Below are positions 1 to 8,196 of a DNA stretch of 64,000 nt, one piece after another. The notes under the pieces are model-generated. The model ran no database searches and was not told where the DNA came from. It was given only the letters and a program-made list of their open reading frames with translations. Both the position numbers and the translations under genes were made by a program. The stretch's first letter is position 1; every line of letters starts with the position of its first letter. Source of the DNA: Actinomycetota bacterium (GTDB lineage: Bacteria; Actinomycetota; Acidimicrobiia; Acidimicrobiales; RAAP-2); assembly GCA_021324355.1 (NCBI GenBank), contig JAJPJD010000007.1:45042-109041 (forward strand), read 5' to 3'.

Positions 1-467
1 CACACGAGCCCGGTGAGCAGCAGCGGGCCGCCCAGCCGGGCCGCGCCCAGGAGCGGCCCGTTGGCCTGGCCCAGGAACACCCCGCCCACCGGCAGCCCGC
101 CGAACGGCCAGGACTGCCGGGCCGCCTCGGCCAGGATGGCGGCGCCCACCAGTGCCGGTGCCCGGCCGCGCCATGGCGGGGTGACCGCGGCCGCCACCGC
201 CCAGAAGGCCGCTTCCACCAGCACCAGGACCACCGCCCCGTACCAGCTGAAGGCCACGGCCCACAGAAGGCCGACGGCGAAGCAGCCGATGCCGGCCACC
301 CACCCGGCCAGGAGCCGGGTCCGCAGCCGCAGGCCCCGGAGCCGCCAGAACAGCAGGCCTGCGCCGACGAACCCGACCGGCCAGGCCCCGAACGGCGGCA
401 GCGAGAGGGCCAGGAGGACCCCGGCAGCCAAGGAGGGGACGGCCACCCCGCCTCGGCGGGGCGTCAT
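1..467 (-). CDS. lnt: Apolipoprotein N-acyltransferase, N-terminal part (cut by window edge)
   Basis: Lnt transfers the third acyl chain to the N-terminal cysteine of lipoproteins in the cytoplasmic membrane. The frame is open from an ATG at 467 to the left edge, giving about 155 residues. It has a hydrophobic N-terminus with the LSLPPFGAWP motif typical of Lnt. Alternating membrane segments follow, and a stretch reading EAARQSWPFGGLPVGG resembles the family's E-x-x-R...G-x-P-W-G region. The carbon-nitrogen hydrolase domain would lie outside the window. The start overlaps the hemG stop by 4 nt (ATGA), so it is probably the last gene of the ybjQ-hemE-hemH-hemG operon. The assignment rests on the N-terminal pattern only; the catalytic triad cannot be seen. 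Confidence 0.8.
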   Translation of the reverse strand, partial: MTPRRGGVAVPSLAAGVLLALSLPPFGAWPVGFVGAGLLFWRLRGLRLRTRLLAGWVAGIGCFAVGLLWAVAFSWYGAVVLVLVEAAFWAVAAAVTPPWRGRAPALVGAAILAEAARQSWPFGGLPVGGVFLGQANGPLLGAARLGGPLLLTGLV

Positions 468-1921
468 GGTCGGGCCGGTGGCCCCACGCCGAGCGACTCG
501 AGGATCGCCCGCCCGGCCGCCCGGCCGCTCGCCACGCAGGCCGGGATGCCCACCCCGCGGTAGGCGGCGCCGGCCACCGCCAGCGCCGGCAGCCGGCGCA
601 CCGCCGCCTCGATCCCGCTCACCCGCAGCAGGTGGCCCACCCGGTACTGGGGGAAGGCCCGGGGCCACCGGGTGACCAGGGAGGCCACCGGCGGTCCGTC
701 CAGCCCCACGATCGCCTCCAGCTCGGCCGCCAGGCGGCCGGCCAGCTGGTCGTCGTCGAGCTGCTCGGGCCGCCGGTCGCCGAACCGGCCGGCGGATGCC
801 CGCACGAGCACCGTGTCGTCTCGACGCAGGTGCGGCCACTTGGCGTCGAGGAAGGTGGCCGCGCTGAGGAGGATCTCTTCGCCCCCGGCGTCGGGAAGGG
901 GCGAGGGCGTCCCACGGGGCACGAGGAAGCCGGTGCCGGCGGGCAGGGTGACCGGGCGTCGGTACGCGAGGGTTGCCACCGCCACCGAGGCGTACTCGAC
1001 CGTGCGGGCCAGACCGGCGCCGTCCGGCTCGTGCGGCTGCAGCAGGGCCGCGACCACCGGTGCCGGCGCAGCCAGGACCACCCCGTCGGCCTCGACCGGT
1101 CCGGCCGAGGTCTCCACCACCCACGCCCGGCCGGCACCCCGGGCGAGACCCTCGGCCCCCACCCGGGTCCGCAGCTCGACCCCCCGTTCCTCGAGCCGTC
1201 GCGCCAGCTCCTCGACCAGCACCGACATCCCGCCGTCCAGCGCCCAGAAGGCCGGCTCGCCGCTGGGCGGTGCGGCCATCCGGGCGGCCCGGCGGAGCGA
1301 CCGCATCAGGCTGCCCCGGCGCGGGACCGCCAGGAGCTGGGGGAGGACCGCGGCGGTGCTCATGTCGGCCACTGTGCCGGCGTGGATCCCGCCCACCAAC
1401 GGGTCGACCAGTGCCCCCACCACCGCGGCCCCGAGCCGCCGTTCGACCAACGGACCGAGCGCCCGGTCGCCCAGGGGCCCCCGGCGGTCCGGCCGGGGAA
1501 CGAGGAGGTCCCGCAGGAGCCGGAGCGCGCCGAGGGGCCCCAGCACCCCAGAGCGGGCCACCGGCCACCAGCGGGTCGGCACCCCGAGGAGCAGGTCGGC
1601 GGGGAGGGGGCGGAGGCGGCCCCGGGTGTACACCGAGGCTCCCGAGGCCCCGATGGGCCGGAGGCGGTCGCCCACGCCGACCTCCCGGCACAGCTCGACC
1701 GCTTCAGGGCGCCGGCCGAGGAAGCCGTCCGGGCCGACGTCGACTGGGCGGCCGGCGAACGGGACCGAGCGCAGCGGTCCCCCCAAGGTCCGGGCCGGCT
1801 CGAGCACCGTGACCTGCGGACGACCCGGGTCGGGCTCGGCGCCCCCGGTCAGCTCCCAGGCCGCGGCCAGCCCGGCGATGCCGCCGCCGACCACCACCAC
1901 GGAGCGGCCGTCTGCGCTCAT
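464..1921 (-). CDS. hemG: Protoporphyrinogen/coproporphyrinogen III oxidase (HemY/CgoX type)
   Basis: FAD-dependent oxidase of late haem synthesis, 485 aa. It has an N-terminal dinucleotide fold (VVVVGGGIAGLAAAWEL) and a C-terminal flavin-binding stretch (ALAVAGAAYRGVGIPACVASG). In actinobacteria this family usually oxidises coproporphyrinogen III in the coproporphyrin-dependent route; the sequence alone does not separate the two substrates. The frame stays open about 60 codons upstream. The ATG at 1921 was chosen because it overlaps the hemH stop by 4 nt and falls directly before the FAD motif. It sits between hemH and lnt in a translationally coupled series. No hemQ is seen in the window. 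Confidence 0.93.
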   Translation of the reverse strand: MSADGRSVVVVGGGIAGLAAAWELTGGAEPDPGRPQVTVLEPARTLGGPLRSVPFAGRPVDVGPDGFLGRRPEAVELCREVGVGDRLRPIGASGASVYTRGRLRPLPADLLLGVPTRWWPVARSGVLGPLGALRLLRDLLVPRPDRRGPLGDRALGPLVERRLGAAVVGALVDPLVGGIHAGTVADMSTAAVLPQLLAVPRRGSLMRSLRRAARMAAPPSGEPAFWALDGGMSVLVEELARRLEERGVELRTRVGAEGLARGAGRAWVVETSAGPVEADGVVLAAPAPVVAALLQPHEPDGAGLARTVEYASVAVATLAYRRPVTLPAGTGFLVPRGTPSPLPDAGGEEILLSAATFLDAKWPHLRRDDTVLVRASAGRFGDRRPEQLDDDQLAGRLAAELEAIVGLDGPPVASLVTRWPRAFPQYRVGHLLRVSGIEAAVRRLPALAVAGAAYRGVGIPACVASGRAAGRAILESLGVGPPARP

Positions 1922-2838
1922 CCGGCCGCTCCGGCGGCTGCCTCGACCACCTGGGCCAGGATCGCTGCGAACTCGGGGTCGTCGTTGAGCGACTCGGTGC
2001 GGGCGTAGCCGAGACCGGCGGCCGCAGCCCGGGCGGCCGCCTCGACGTCCAGGTCGTAGAGGACCTCGAGGTGGTCCGAGACGAACCCGATGGGGCAGCA
2101 CAGCACCGAGCGGGCGCCGTCGTGGGCAGCCTGGTCGATCGCCGCCAGCAGGTCGGGTCCGAGCCAGCGCTGGTCGGTCCGGCCGGCGCTCTGGAACACC
2201 ACCGTCCAGGGGATCGAGCGCTGGTCCAACCGGGCCGCGCCGGCGGCGTCGGCGGCCGACGCTACCACCTGGCTGCGGTAGGGCTCGGCCACCGGCTCAG
2301 GGACAGAGTGGGCGCTGAACAGGACGATCGGCGCCTCGAGTCCCCGCAGACCGGCGTCGACGCGCCGGCCCAAAAGCGCGGCGAACCCCGGCGCGCCGTG
2401 CCACTCCTCCACCCGGACGAACCTGGGGGCCGGCGTGCACGAAGCGAGCGCAGCCGCCGCCCGGTCCAGGTACTCCTCGGAGCCTCGGGAGGACCGGTGG
2501 GGGGTGAGCACCAGCCCGACCACGGTCGCGACCCCACGGGCGGCCAGCGCGACCGCGGCGTCCTCGATGAACGGGGTGGTGTGCTTGGCGCCGTAACCGA
2601 CCAGGTAGCGGCCCGGCGCCCGTGCCTCCAGCGCCGCCGCCAGCGCCTCCACCTGGGCCTGGGTCCGCTCGGCCAGCGGCGAGGTTCCGCCGATCGCCTC
2701 GTACCGGCGGACCAGGTCGGCCAACAGCTCGGGCGGAGGGGGGCTGCCCCGCCGGATCCGGGTGTAGAAGGGCTCGATCTCTTGGGGCGAGGCCGGGGTG
2801 CCGTGGGCCATCACCAGGACCCCGATGGGACCGCTCAT
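1918..2838 (-). CDS. hemH: Ferrochelatase (coproporphyrin or protoporphyrin)
   Basis: Inserts Fe(II) into the porphyrin ring. The protein is 306 aa and begins MSGPIGVLVMAHGTP, the usual ferrochelatase opening. It carries LVGYGAKHTTPFIEDA and a later SAHSVPEPVAEPY segment with the metal-binding His, and an acidic FVSDHLEVLYDLDVEA near the end. The length matches the short soluble actinobacterial form without an N-terminal extension. The frame continues far upstream inside hemE, but the ATG at 2838 overlaps the hemE stop (ATGA) and precedes the conserved opening. It is coupled to hemE upstream and hemG downstream. Confidence 0.95.
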   Translation of the reverse strand: MSGPIGVLVMAHGTPASPQEIEPFYTRIRRGSPPPPELLADLVRRYEAIGGTSPLAERTQAQVEALAAALEARAPGRYLVGYGAKHTTPFIEDAAVALAARGVATVVGLVLTPHRSSRGSEEYLDRAAAALASCTPAPRFVRVEEWHGAPGFAALLGRRVDAGLRGLEAPIVLFSAHSVPEPVAEPYRSQVVASAADAAGAARLDQRSIPWTVVFQSAGRTDQRWLGPDLLAAIDQAAHDGARSVLCCPIGFVSDHLEVLYDLDVEAAARAAAAGLGYARTESLNDDPEFAAILAQVVEAAAGAAG

Positions 2839-3884
2839 TGGACTCGCCCCGCCCGCCCCTCGGCGTGGACCAGGTCGACCAGGGCCCCGAGCACCCCGGG
2901 ATCGGTCTCGGGGAGCACGCCGTGGCCGAGGTTGAAGACGTGGCCGGGCTCGGTCCCAGCCCGCCGGAGGACGTCGCGGGCTTCGTTGGCCACTGCCTCG
3001 AACGGGCCCAGGCAGGCCCCCGGGTCCAGGTTGCCCTGGACCGCCAGACCGCCGACCCGCGCCCGGGCGGCGTCCAGGGGTACCCGCCAGTCCACGCCGA
3101 CCACGCTCGGGCCGGCCGACGCCATCAGGCCGAGCAGCTCGCCGGTGCCCACGCCGAACAGGATGGTCGGGACCCGCAGCGCCCCGATGGCCTCCAGGAC
3201 TCGACGGGTCGCCGGGAGGGCGAAGCGCTCGTAGTCCCGGGGCGAGAGGGCACCGACCCAGCTGTCGAACAGCTGGACGGCGTCGGCTCCGGCAGCCACC
3301 TGGGCGGCCAGCGAGTCGATGGCCAGCTCGGCCAACCGGTCGACCAGGGCCTCCCAGGTGGCAGGGTCGCGGTGCATGAGCCCCTTCACCCGGGCGAAGT
3401 CGCGCGACGGCCCACCCTCGACCAGGTAGCTGGCGACGGTGAACGGAGCACCGGCGAAGCCGATCAGTGGTACCTCGGCCGGCAGCTCGCGGGCCAGGAT
3501 CCGGACCGTGTCGAGGACGTAGCCGGTGTCGGTCTCGGGGTCCAGCCGCCCGAGTCGGCTCAGGTCTGCCGGACCGCTGAAGCGGTGCTCGACCACCGGG
3601 CCCCGGCCGGCGACGATCTCGACCCCGAAGCCGGTCGCCCAGACCGGCACGATGATGTCGGAGAACAGGATCGCGGCGTCGACCCGGTAGCGGCGGACCG
3701 GCTGCAGGGTGATCTCGGCCGCCAGCTCCGGCTCGGTCAGGACCTCGAGGATCGAGCGGTCCCCCTTGAGCGCCCGGTACTCGGGGAGCGACCGGCCGGC
3801 CTGGCGCATGAACCAGACCGGCGTGTGCGCCACCGGCTCGCACCGGCAGGCGGCGAGGAACGGGGCGCTCGGGGCGGCGGTCAT
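2835..3884 (-). CDS. hemE: Uroporphyrinogen decarboxylase
   Basis: Converts uroporphyrinogen III to coproporphyrinogen III in the cytoplasm. The protein is 349 aa, the normal length. The signature PVWFMRQAGRSLPEYR lies near residue 22, and the substrate-binding stretch LIGFAGAPFTVASYLVEGG is present in mid-protein. A C-terminal FNLGHGVLPETDP motif is also typical. The stop overlaps the hemH start by 4 nt. It lies 25 nt downstream of the ybjQ-like gene on the same strand and is probably cotranscribed with it. Confidence 0.96.
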   Translation of the reverse strand: MTAAPSAPFLAACRCEPVAHTPVWFMRQAGRSLPEYRALKGDRSILEVLTEPELAAEITLQPVRRYRVDAAILFSDIIVPVWATGFGVEIVAGRGPVVEHRFSGPADLSRLGRLDPETDTGYVLDTVRILARELPAEVPLIGFAGAPFTVASYLVEGGPSRDFARVKGLMHRDPATWEALVDRLAELAIDSLAAQVAAGADAVQLFDSWVGALSPRDYERFALPATRRVLEAIGALRVPTILFGVGTGELLGLMASAGPSVVGVDWRVPLDAARARVGGLAVQGNLDPGACLGPFEAVANEARDVLRRAGTEPGHVFNLGHGVLPETDPGVLGALVDLVHAEGRAGRVQ

Positions 3885-3909
3885 CGAGGCCCGATCGCCA
3901 GGATGCTCC

Positions 3910-4230
3910 TCACGCCGGCTCGACCACGACGGCCGTCCCGTAGGCGCAGATCTCGGTCCAGTTGCCGCCCATCTCGGAGGTGTCGAAACGCATGGCCAGG
4001 ACGGCGTTGGCCCCCCTGGCCTCAGCCGCCTGGACCAGCCGCTCGAGGACCTCCCGCCGGCTGTTCTCCAGGTTCTTGGTCATGCCAACCAGCTCGCCAC
4101 CGACCAGCGACTTGAGGCCGGCCCCGATCTGGGAGAAGGCGTTGCGGGAGCGCACGGTGAGGCCGAAGCACTCGCCGAGCACCCTGGTCACCCGGTAGCC
4201 AGGCACGTCGTTCATGGTCGAGATGAGCAC
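3910..4230 (-). CDS. YbjQ/UPF0145 family protein, single domain
   Basis: A 106-aa protein of the YbjQ (heavy-metal-binding domain, UPF0145) family, whose members form oligomeric rings; the biochemical role is not established. It opens LISTMNDVPGYRV, has a middle segment SQIGAGLKSLVGGELVGMTK, and ends in the conserved RGANAVLAMRFDTSEM...AYGTAVVVEP pattern. The GTG at 4230 is preferred to the ATG at 4215 because an AAGGAGGG Shine-Dalgarno lies just upstream of it. It is the first gene of the haem operon. Distant tandem relatives occur at 60944-63482. No metal ligands are obvious, so a metal-binding role is only a family label. Confidence 0.88.
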   Translation of the reverse strand: MLISTMNDVPGYRVTRVLGECFGLTVRSRNAFSQIGAGLKSLVGGELVGMTKNLENSRREVLERLVQAAEARGANAVLAMRFDTSEMGGNWTEICAYGTAVVVEPA

Positions 4231-4342
4231 GGGGACCCTCCTTTGTGCCTCCTGGCCGTTCCCGGCCAGGGCCGGGGCCAGTGGGCCCGATCATCGCAGG
4301 CCGGCCGGCTCGAGGACCAGCACGGGCGGCCGTGGCGGCCCG

Positions 4343-4348
4343 TAGAAT
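4343..4348 (+). promoter_or_regulatory. Possible -10 box (TAGAAT) for helD
   Basis: TAGAAT stands out in a very GC-rich divergent gap between ybjQ and helD, 43 nt before the helD TTG start. No good -35 hexamer is seen at 16-19 nt spacing, so this is only suggestive. Confidence 0.35.
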
Positions 4349-4391
4349 CGAGCGTTTCTCCGGCGGCGGCCGGCGAGCAGGAGGGGACGGG

Positions 4392-6689
4392 TTGGCCATC
4401 GATCTCGAGCTCGAAGAGGAGCAGCGGTTCTTGGACCGGGCCCACGAGAGCCTCGAGGCCATGCGGGCCCAGTCCCGCCGGATGCTCGAGTCGGTGCTCG
4501 ACGTGGGCCGCGGTGGGACCCCCCAGTCTCGCACCGAGCGGGACATCGTGGTGCGGACCAGCCTGGCTCGGCTGGCCCAGCTGGACATCGGCGACCAGGC
4601 CTTGTGCTTCGGCCGGATCGACCGGGTGCCCGACCCCGGCCATGAGGCCGGCGAGACCTTCCACATCGGCCGGCTCGCGGTCTCCGGGCCCGACCGCGAG
4701 CCCTTGGTGGTGGACTGGCGGGCCCCGGTCGCAGCCCCCTTCTACCGGGCCACCGGCTTGGACGCCCAGGGACTGGCCCGCCGGCGCCACTTGGCGGTCA
4801 GGGGCCGCCGGGTCACCGGCTACGAGGACGAGTACTTCTCCGACGAGCACGCTCCGGCCCCGCCCGCCCCGGCCGAGAGCCCGATCGTCCTTGGCGGGCC
4901 AGGGGCCCTGTTGGCCGCCCTGGGCGCGGCTCGCACCGGCCGGATGGCCGACATCGTCGCCACCATCCAGCGGGAGCAGGACGAGATCATCCGCTCGCCG
5001 ATGGCCGGCCTGCTGTTGGTGCAGGGAGGGCCGGGGACCGGCAAGACCGCCGTCGCCCTGCACCGAGCGGCGTACCTGCTCTACACCCACCGGTTCCCCC
5101 TGGAGCGCCAGGGGGTCCTGGTGGTGGGGCCCAACCCGCTGTTCCTCCGCTACATCGAGCAGGTCCTGCCCTCGCTGGGCGAGACCGGCGTCGCCCTGTC
5201 GACGGTCTCCGGGCTGGTGCCCGAGGTGAGGGTGCAGGCCACCGAGCCGCCTGAGGTGGCCCGGTTGAAGGGCGAGGCCCGGATGGCCGAGGTGGTGGCC
5301 CGGGCGGTCGCCGGCCGGGAGCGTCGGCTCCGCCGGCCGGTGGAGATCCCCTTCGGGGCCGTCGTCCTGCGCCTCGAGGTCGAGGACAGCGCCCGGATCG
5401 TCCGTCGGGCCCGACGCCGGCCAGGCACCCACAACGCCAAGCGCCGCTACGTCGAGCGTCAGGTCGCCTCGGTCCTGGCCGACCGGTACCTGCGGACGGT
5501 GCGCGCCCGCCTGGCTGCCGACCCGGGTCCGGCCGGCAGCCAGGAGGAAGGAGACGACCGAGCGGAGCTCATGGCCCGAATCCGCCGGCTCCCCGAGGTC
5601 CGTGACGCGCTGGCCCGGATGTGGCCCCGGCTGGCCCCCCACGAACTGATCCATGACCTGTTCGGCGCGCCCCCTCTCCTGGCCGCCGCGGCCCGGGGCA
5701 TCCTGACCCCGGCCGAACAGGCCCTGTTGGTCCGGCCCCGCAGCGCCTCGCTGGACGCGGTGGGCTGGACCGCAGCCGACGCCGCCTTGGTGGACGAGGC
5801 TCGTGCCCTCCTCGGCCCCCGCCGGTCCCCAGTGCGGGTCCCGGCCGAGGGGCGGGCCCGGGCGGAGCGGCCGAGCGAGGCTCCGTTCTGGCCGGCCGGG
5901 CTCGACCCCTCGCCGGAGCCGCCACCGCCCGGGTCGTCGGCGTCCGAGGAGGTCCGTTCGTTCGGTCACATCGTGGTCGACGAGGTCCAGGACCTCTCGC
6001 CGATGCAGCTGCGCATGCTGGCACGGCGCTCGCTGTCCGGATCGATGACCGTAGTGGGCGACATCGCCCAGGCCACCGGGGCCGCCACCCCCACCAGCTG
6101 GGAGGAGGTGGCCCACCACCTCTCGCCCAAGAACCCGCCGCGGCTGGTGGAGCTCACGGTCAGCTACCGGACCCCGGCCGAGGTGGTGGCGGTGGCGGCC
6201 CGGGCACTGCGAGCCGCCGTGCCCGACCTCGCTCCGCCGACCCCGGTCCGTCGCTCGGGCCACACCCCCCGCATCGAGCACGTCCCGGGCGACGCGCTGG
6301 CCGACCGGGCGGCCGAACTGGCCGCCGAGCAGCTGGTCGCAGTCGACCCGGGGAAGGTCGCGGTCCTGGCACCCGAGGCCCTGGTGGCCGAGCTGGACCG
6401 GGCGCTGCGAGCCCACGGGCTCGACCCGATCGACCCCCGCGACCCGGCTGGCAGGGGGCTGGGCGCCCCGCTGGTCGTGCTGCCGGCGACCGAGGCGCAC
6501 GGGCTCGAGTTCGACGGGGTGGTCGTGGTCGAGCCGGCTGCGCTGGTCAGCGAGGGAGCGGGGGGCGAGGGGCCGGCCGAGGCGCGCCGACGCGGCCTGC
6601 GGGCCCTCTACGTGGCGCTCACCCGTTCCACCCAGCGGCTGGCGGTCGTCCATTCCCGACCGCTCCCGGTGGATTTGGCCGCCGACTGA
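4392..6689 (+). CDS. helD: HelD/HelR-type UvrD-like ATPase, RNA polymerase recycling factor
   Basis: A 765-aa superfamily-1 helicase-like ATPase of the HelD group, which frees stalled RNA polymerase from DNA; some actinobacterial members (HelR) protect against rifampicin. It has an N-terminal coiled-coil arm rich in Glu/Arg. Walker A is GGPGTGKT at about 212-219, the Walker B-like motif VDEVQDLSP lies near 530, then SYRTPAEVV, LEFDGVVVVEP and a C-terminal LYVALTRSTQRL (motif VI). The start is taken as TTG at 4392, preceded by AGGAGGGG with 5-nt spacing; the frame is open 49 codons further up but without similar support. Length and motif order match HelD rather than UvrD, Rep or PcrA. It stands alone, divergent from the haem operon. 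Confidence 0.88.
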   Translation: MAIDLELEEEQRFLDRAHESLEAMRAQSRRMLESVLDVGRGGTPQSRTERDIVVRTSLARLAQLDIGDQALCFGRIDRVPDPGHEAGETFHIGRLAVSGPDREPLVVDWRAPVAAPFYRATGLDAQGLARRRHLAVRGRRVTGYEDEYFSDEHAPAPPAPAESPIVLGGPGALLAALGAARTGRMADIVATIQREQDEIIRSPMAGLLLVQGGPGTGKTAVALHRAAYLLYTHRFPLERQGVLVVGPNPLFLRYIEQVLPSLGETGVALSTVSGLVPEVRVQATEPPEVARLKGEARMAEVVARAVAGRERRLRRPVEIPFGAVVLRLEVEDSARIVRRARRRPGTHNAKRRYVERQVASVLADRYLRTVRARLAADPGPAGSQEEGDDRAELMARIRRLPEVRDALARMWPRLAPHELIHDLFGAPPLLAAAARGILTPAEQALLVRPRSASLDAVGWTAADAALVDEARALLGPRRSPVRVPAEGRARAERPSEAPFWPAGLDPSPEPPPPGSSASEEVRSFGHIVVDEVQDLSPMQLRMLARRSLSGSMTVVGDIAQATGAATPTSWEEVAHHLSPKNPPRLVELTVSYRTPAEVVAVAARALRAAVPDLAPPTPVRRSGHTPRIEHVPGDALADRAAELAAEQLVAVDPGKVAVLAPEALVAELDRALRAHGLDPIDPRDPAGRGLGAPLVVLPATEAHGLEFDGVVVVEPAALVSEGAGGEGPAEARRRGLRALYVALTRSTQRLAVVHSRPLPVDLAAD

Positions 6690-6784
6690 CCGTCTCTGCG
6701 ACCACGAGTGCCCTGGTCGGCGGCTCGCCCGCCTTCACCAGGGTGTTGGCGCCTCGCCGGCCGGGTCGAGTAGGAATGGTCCCC

Positions 6785-7384
6785 GTGAGCCAGGCGATCT
6801 CGGTGGGCAAGCCTGCCAAGACCCCGCGCATCACCCACAACCGCCCGCCCATGCTGGCCATCGGGGTCATGATCTGGCTGGGCTCGGAGCTCATGTTCTT
6901 CAGCGGCCTGTTCGCCGCGTTCTTCACCATCCGCTCCGAGCACACGGTCTGGCCGCCGGCCGGGACACAGCTGGACACGGTCCGGGCCGCCATCTTCACC
7001 GCGGTGCTGGTCTCCTCCAGCTTCACCATGCAGAAGGCCGTGTTCGACGAGGAGCGGCGCGACCGGCGCTCGGCCAAGATCTGGGTGGGCTGGACGATCT
7101 TCCTCGGGGCCGCCTTCTTGGGCAACCAGTTCTCCGAGTGGTTGTTCCTGCCCACCCGGCCCAGCACCAACGCCTACGGGTCGCTCTTCTTCATCATGAC
7201 CGGCCTGCACGGCCTGCACGTCTTCATCGGCCTGGTCGCCATGACCTTCCTCTTGTTGCGTATGCGGGGCAAGTCGGGCGACCCCGGCGAGCTGTCGGTG
7301 TTCCAAGGCGTGAGCTACTACTGGCACTTCGTCGACATCGTCTGGATCGGGCTGTTCAGCTGCCTGTTCTTGTTGAAGGGATGA
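6785..7384 (+). CDS. ctaE: Cytochrome c oxidase subunit III
   Basis: Subunit III of the aa3-type oxidase, 199 aa, an integral membrane protein. The motifs MIWLGSELMFFSGLFAAFF, FIMTGLHGLHVFIGLVAM and GVSYYWHFVDIVWIGLF are characteristic of the five-helix actinobacterial form. The GTG at 6785 is preferred because AGGA lies 9 nt before it, while an ATG at 6776 would touch that site. The stop overlaps the qcrC start (ATGA). Its place directly before qcrCAB is the usual actinobacterial arrangement and reflects a bc1-aa3 supercomplex. The other oxidase subunits are at 26.9-30.0 kb on the opposite strand. Confidence 0.95.
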   Translation: MSQAISVGKPAKTPRITHNRPPMLAIGVMIWLGSELMFFSGLFAAFFTIRSEHTVWPPAGTQLDTVRAAIFTAVLVSSSFTMQKAVFDEERRDRRSAKIWVGWTIFLGAAFLGNQFSEWLFLPTRPSTNAYGSLFFIMTGLHGLHVFIGLVAMTFLLLRMRGKSGDPGELSVFQGVSYYWHFVDIVWIGLFSCLFLLKG

Positions 7385-8196
7385 AGCTCCTCCACCGGGT
7401 TCGCTCCAGTCGGCTCCTGCTCCCGGGCGCGGTCGTCTTCGGCGTGGCGCTCGGGGGTGTGCTCGCGTTCGGTGTCGGCGGTGCCCAGGGGCTCAACCAG
7501 AGCGAGCGCTCCTACGGCGACTCGGCGATCACCTACTACTACCCACCGAAGTCCTACATCCCGGCCGGGCAGGCGCTCTTCGACACCTTCTGCTCCAGTT
7601 GCCACGGCACCAACGCCGAAGGAACCTCTCGGGCCCCCAACCTGCTCGGCCTGGGGCCGGCCACCATCGACTTCTGGGTGACCACGGGCCGCATGCCGGC
7701 CGAGAACCCCAACGCCATTCAGGCGCCCCGAAAGCCGGCCAAACTCTCCGACCAAGAAGCGTTGGAGGTGGCGGCCTACGTGAACTCCCTGGACCCGTCC
7801 CGGCCCGGCATACCTCGGGTCAACCTGAAGGACGCCAACGTGGCCATCGGAGCCGACCTGTTTTCCCTCAACTGCGCCGCCTGCCACACCATCACCGGGG
7901 CCGGCGACGAGCTGGCGTTCGGCACCTACGCTCCGTCGCTGCGGGCCGCCACCCCGACCCAGGTGGCCGAGGCCATTCGCACCGGCCCGGGCAACATGCC
8001 GGTCTTCAGCGGCAACCTCACCGACGCCCAAGTTGCTGACATCGACGCCTACGTCACCCGGTACATCCAGCACCCGACCAACCCGGGCGGGTTCGCTCTG
8101 GGGGGGGTGGGGCCGGTGGCCGAGGGGTTCGTGGCGCTGCTCTTCGGCGTCGGGTTGTTGGCCCTGATCGGCTACTGGATCGGGGAGCGGGCATGA
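7381..8196 (+). CDS. qcrC: Dihaem cytochrome c subunit of the bc1 complex
   Basis: The 271-aa QcrC carries electrons from the Rieske protein to the oxidase. It has an N-terminal signal/anchor helix (about residues 12-34), two haem c sites CSSCH (71-75) and CAACH (165-169), each in its own cytochrome c domain, and a C-terminal membrane helix ending IGYWIGERA. Two covalent haems in one subunit replace separate cytochrome c1 and c, as in actinobacteria. Methionine ligands are probably in GRMPAENP and GNMPVFSG. It overlaps ctaE and qcrA by 4 nt on either side. Confidence 0.97.
   Translation: MKLLHRVRSSRLLLPGAVVFGVALGGVLAFGVGGAQGLNQSERSYGDSAITYYYPPKSYIPAGQALFDTFCSSCHGTNAEGTSRAPNLLGLGPATIDFWVTTGRMPAENPNAIQAPRKPAKLSDQEALEVAAYVNSLDPSRPGIPRVNLKDANVAIGADLFSLNCAACHTITGAGDELAFGTYAPSLRAATPTQVAEAIRTGPGNMPVFSGNLTDAQVADIDAYVTRYIQHPTNPGGFALGGVGPVAEGFVALLFGVGLLALIGYWIGERA

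Noticed and set aside
13..675. Plus-strand open frame at the left edge
   Set aside because: Antisense to lnt and hemG; Pro/Arg/Ser-rich with no family features.
4212..6653. 813-codon minus-strand open frame opposite helD
   Set aside because: Mirror of the helD codon pattern; no recognisable motif or ribosome site.
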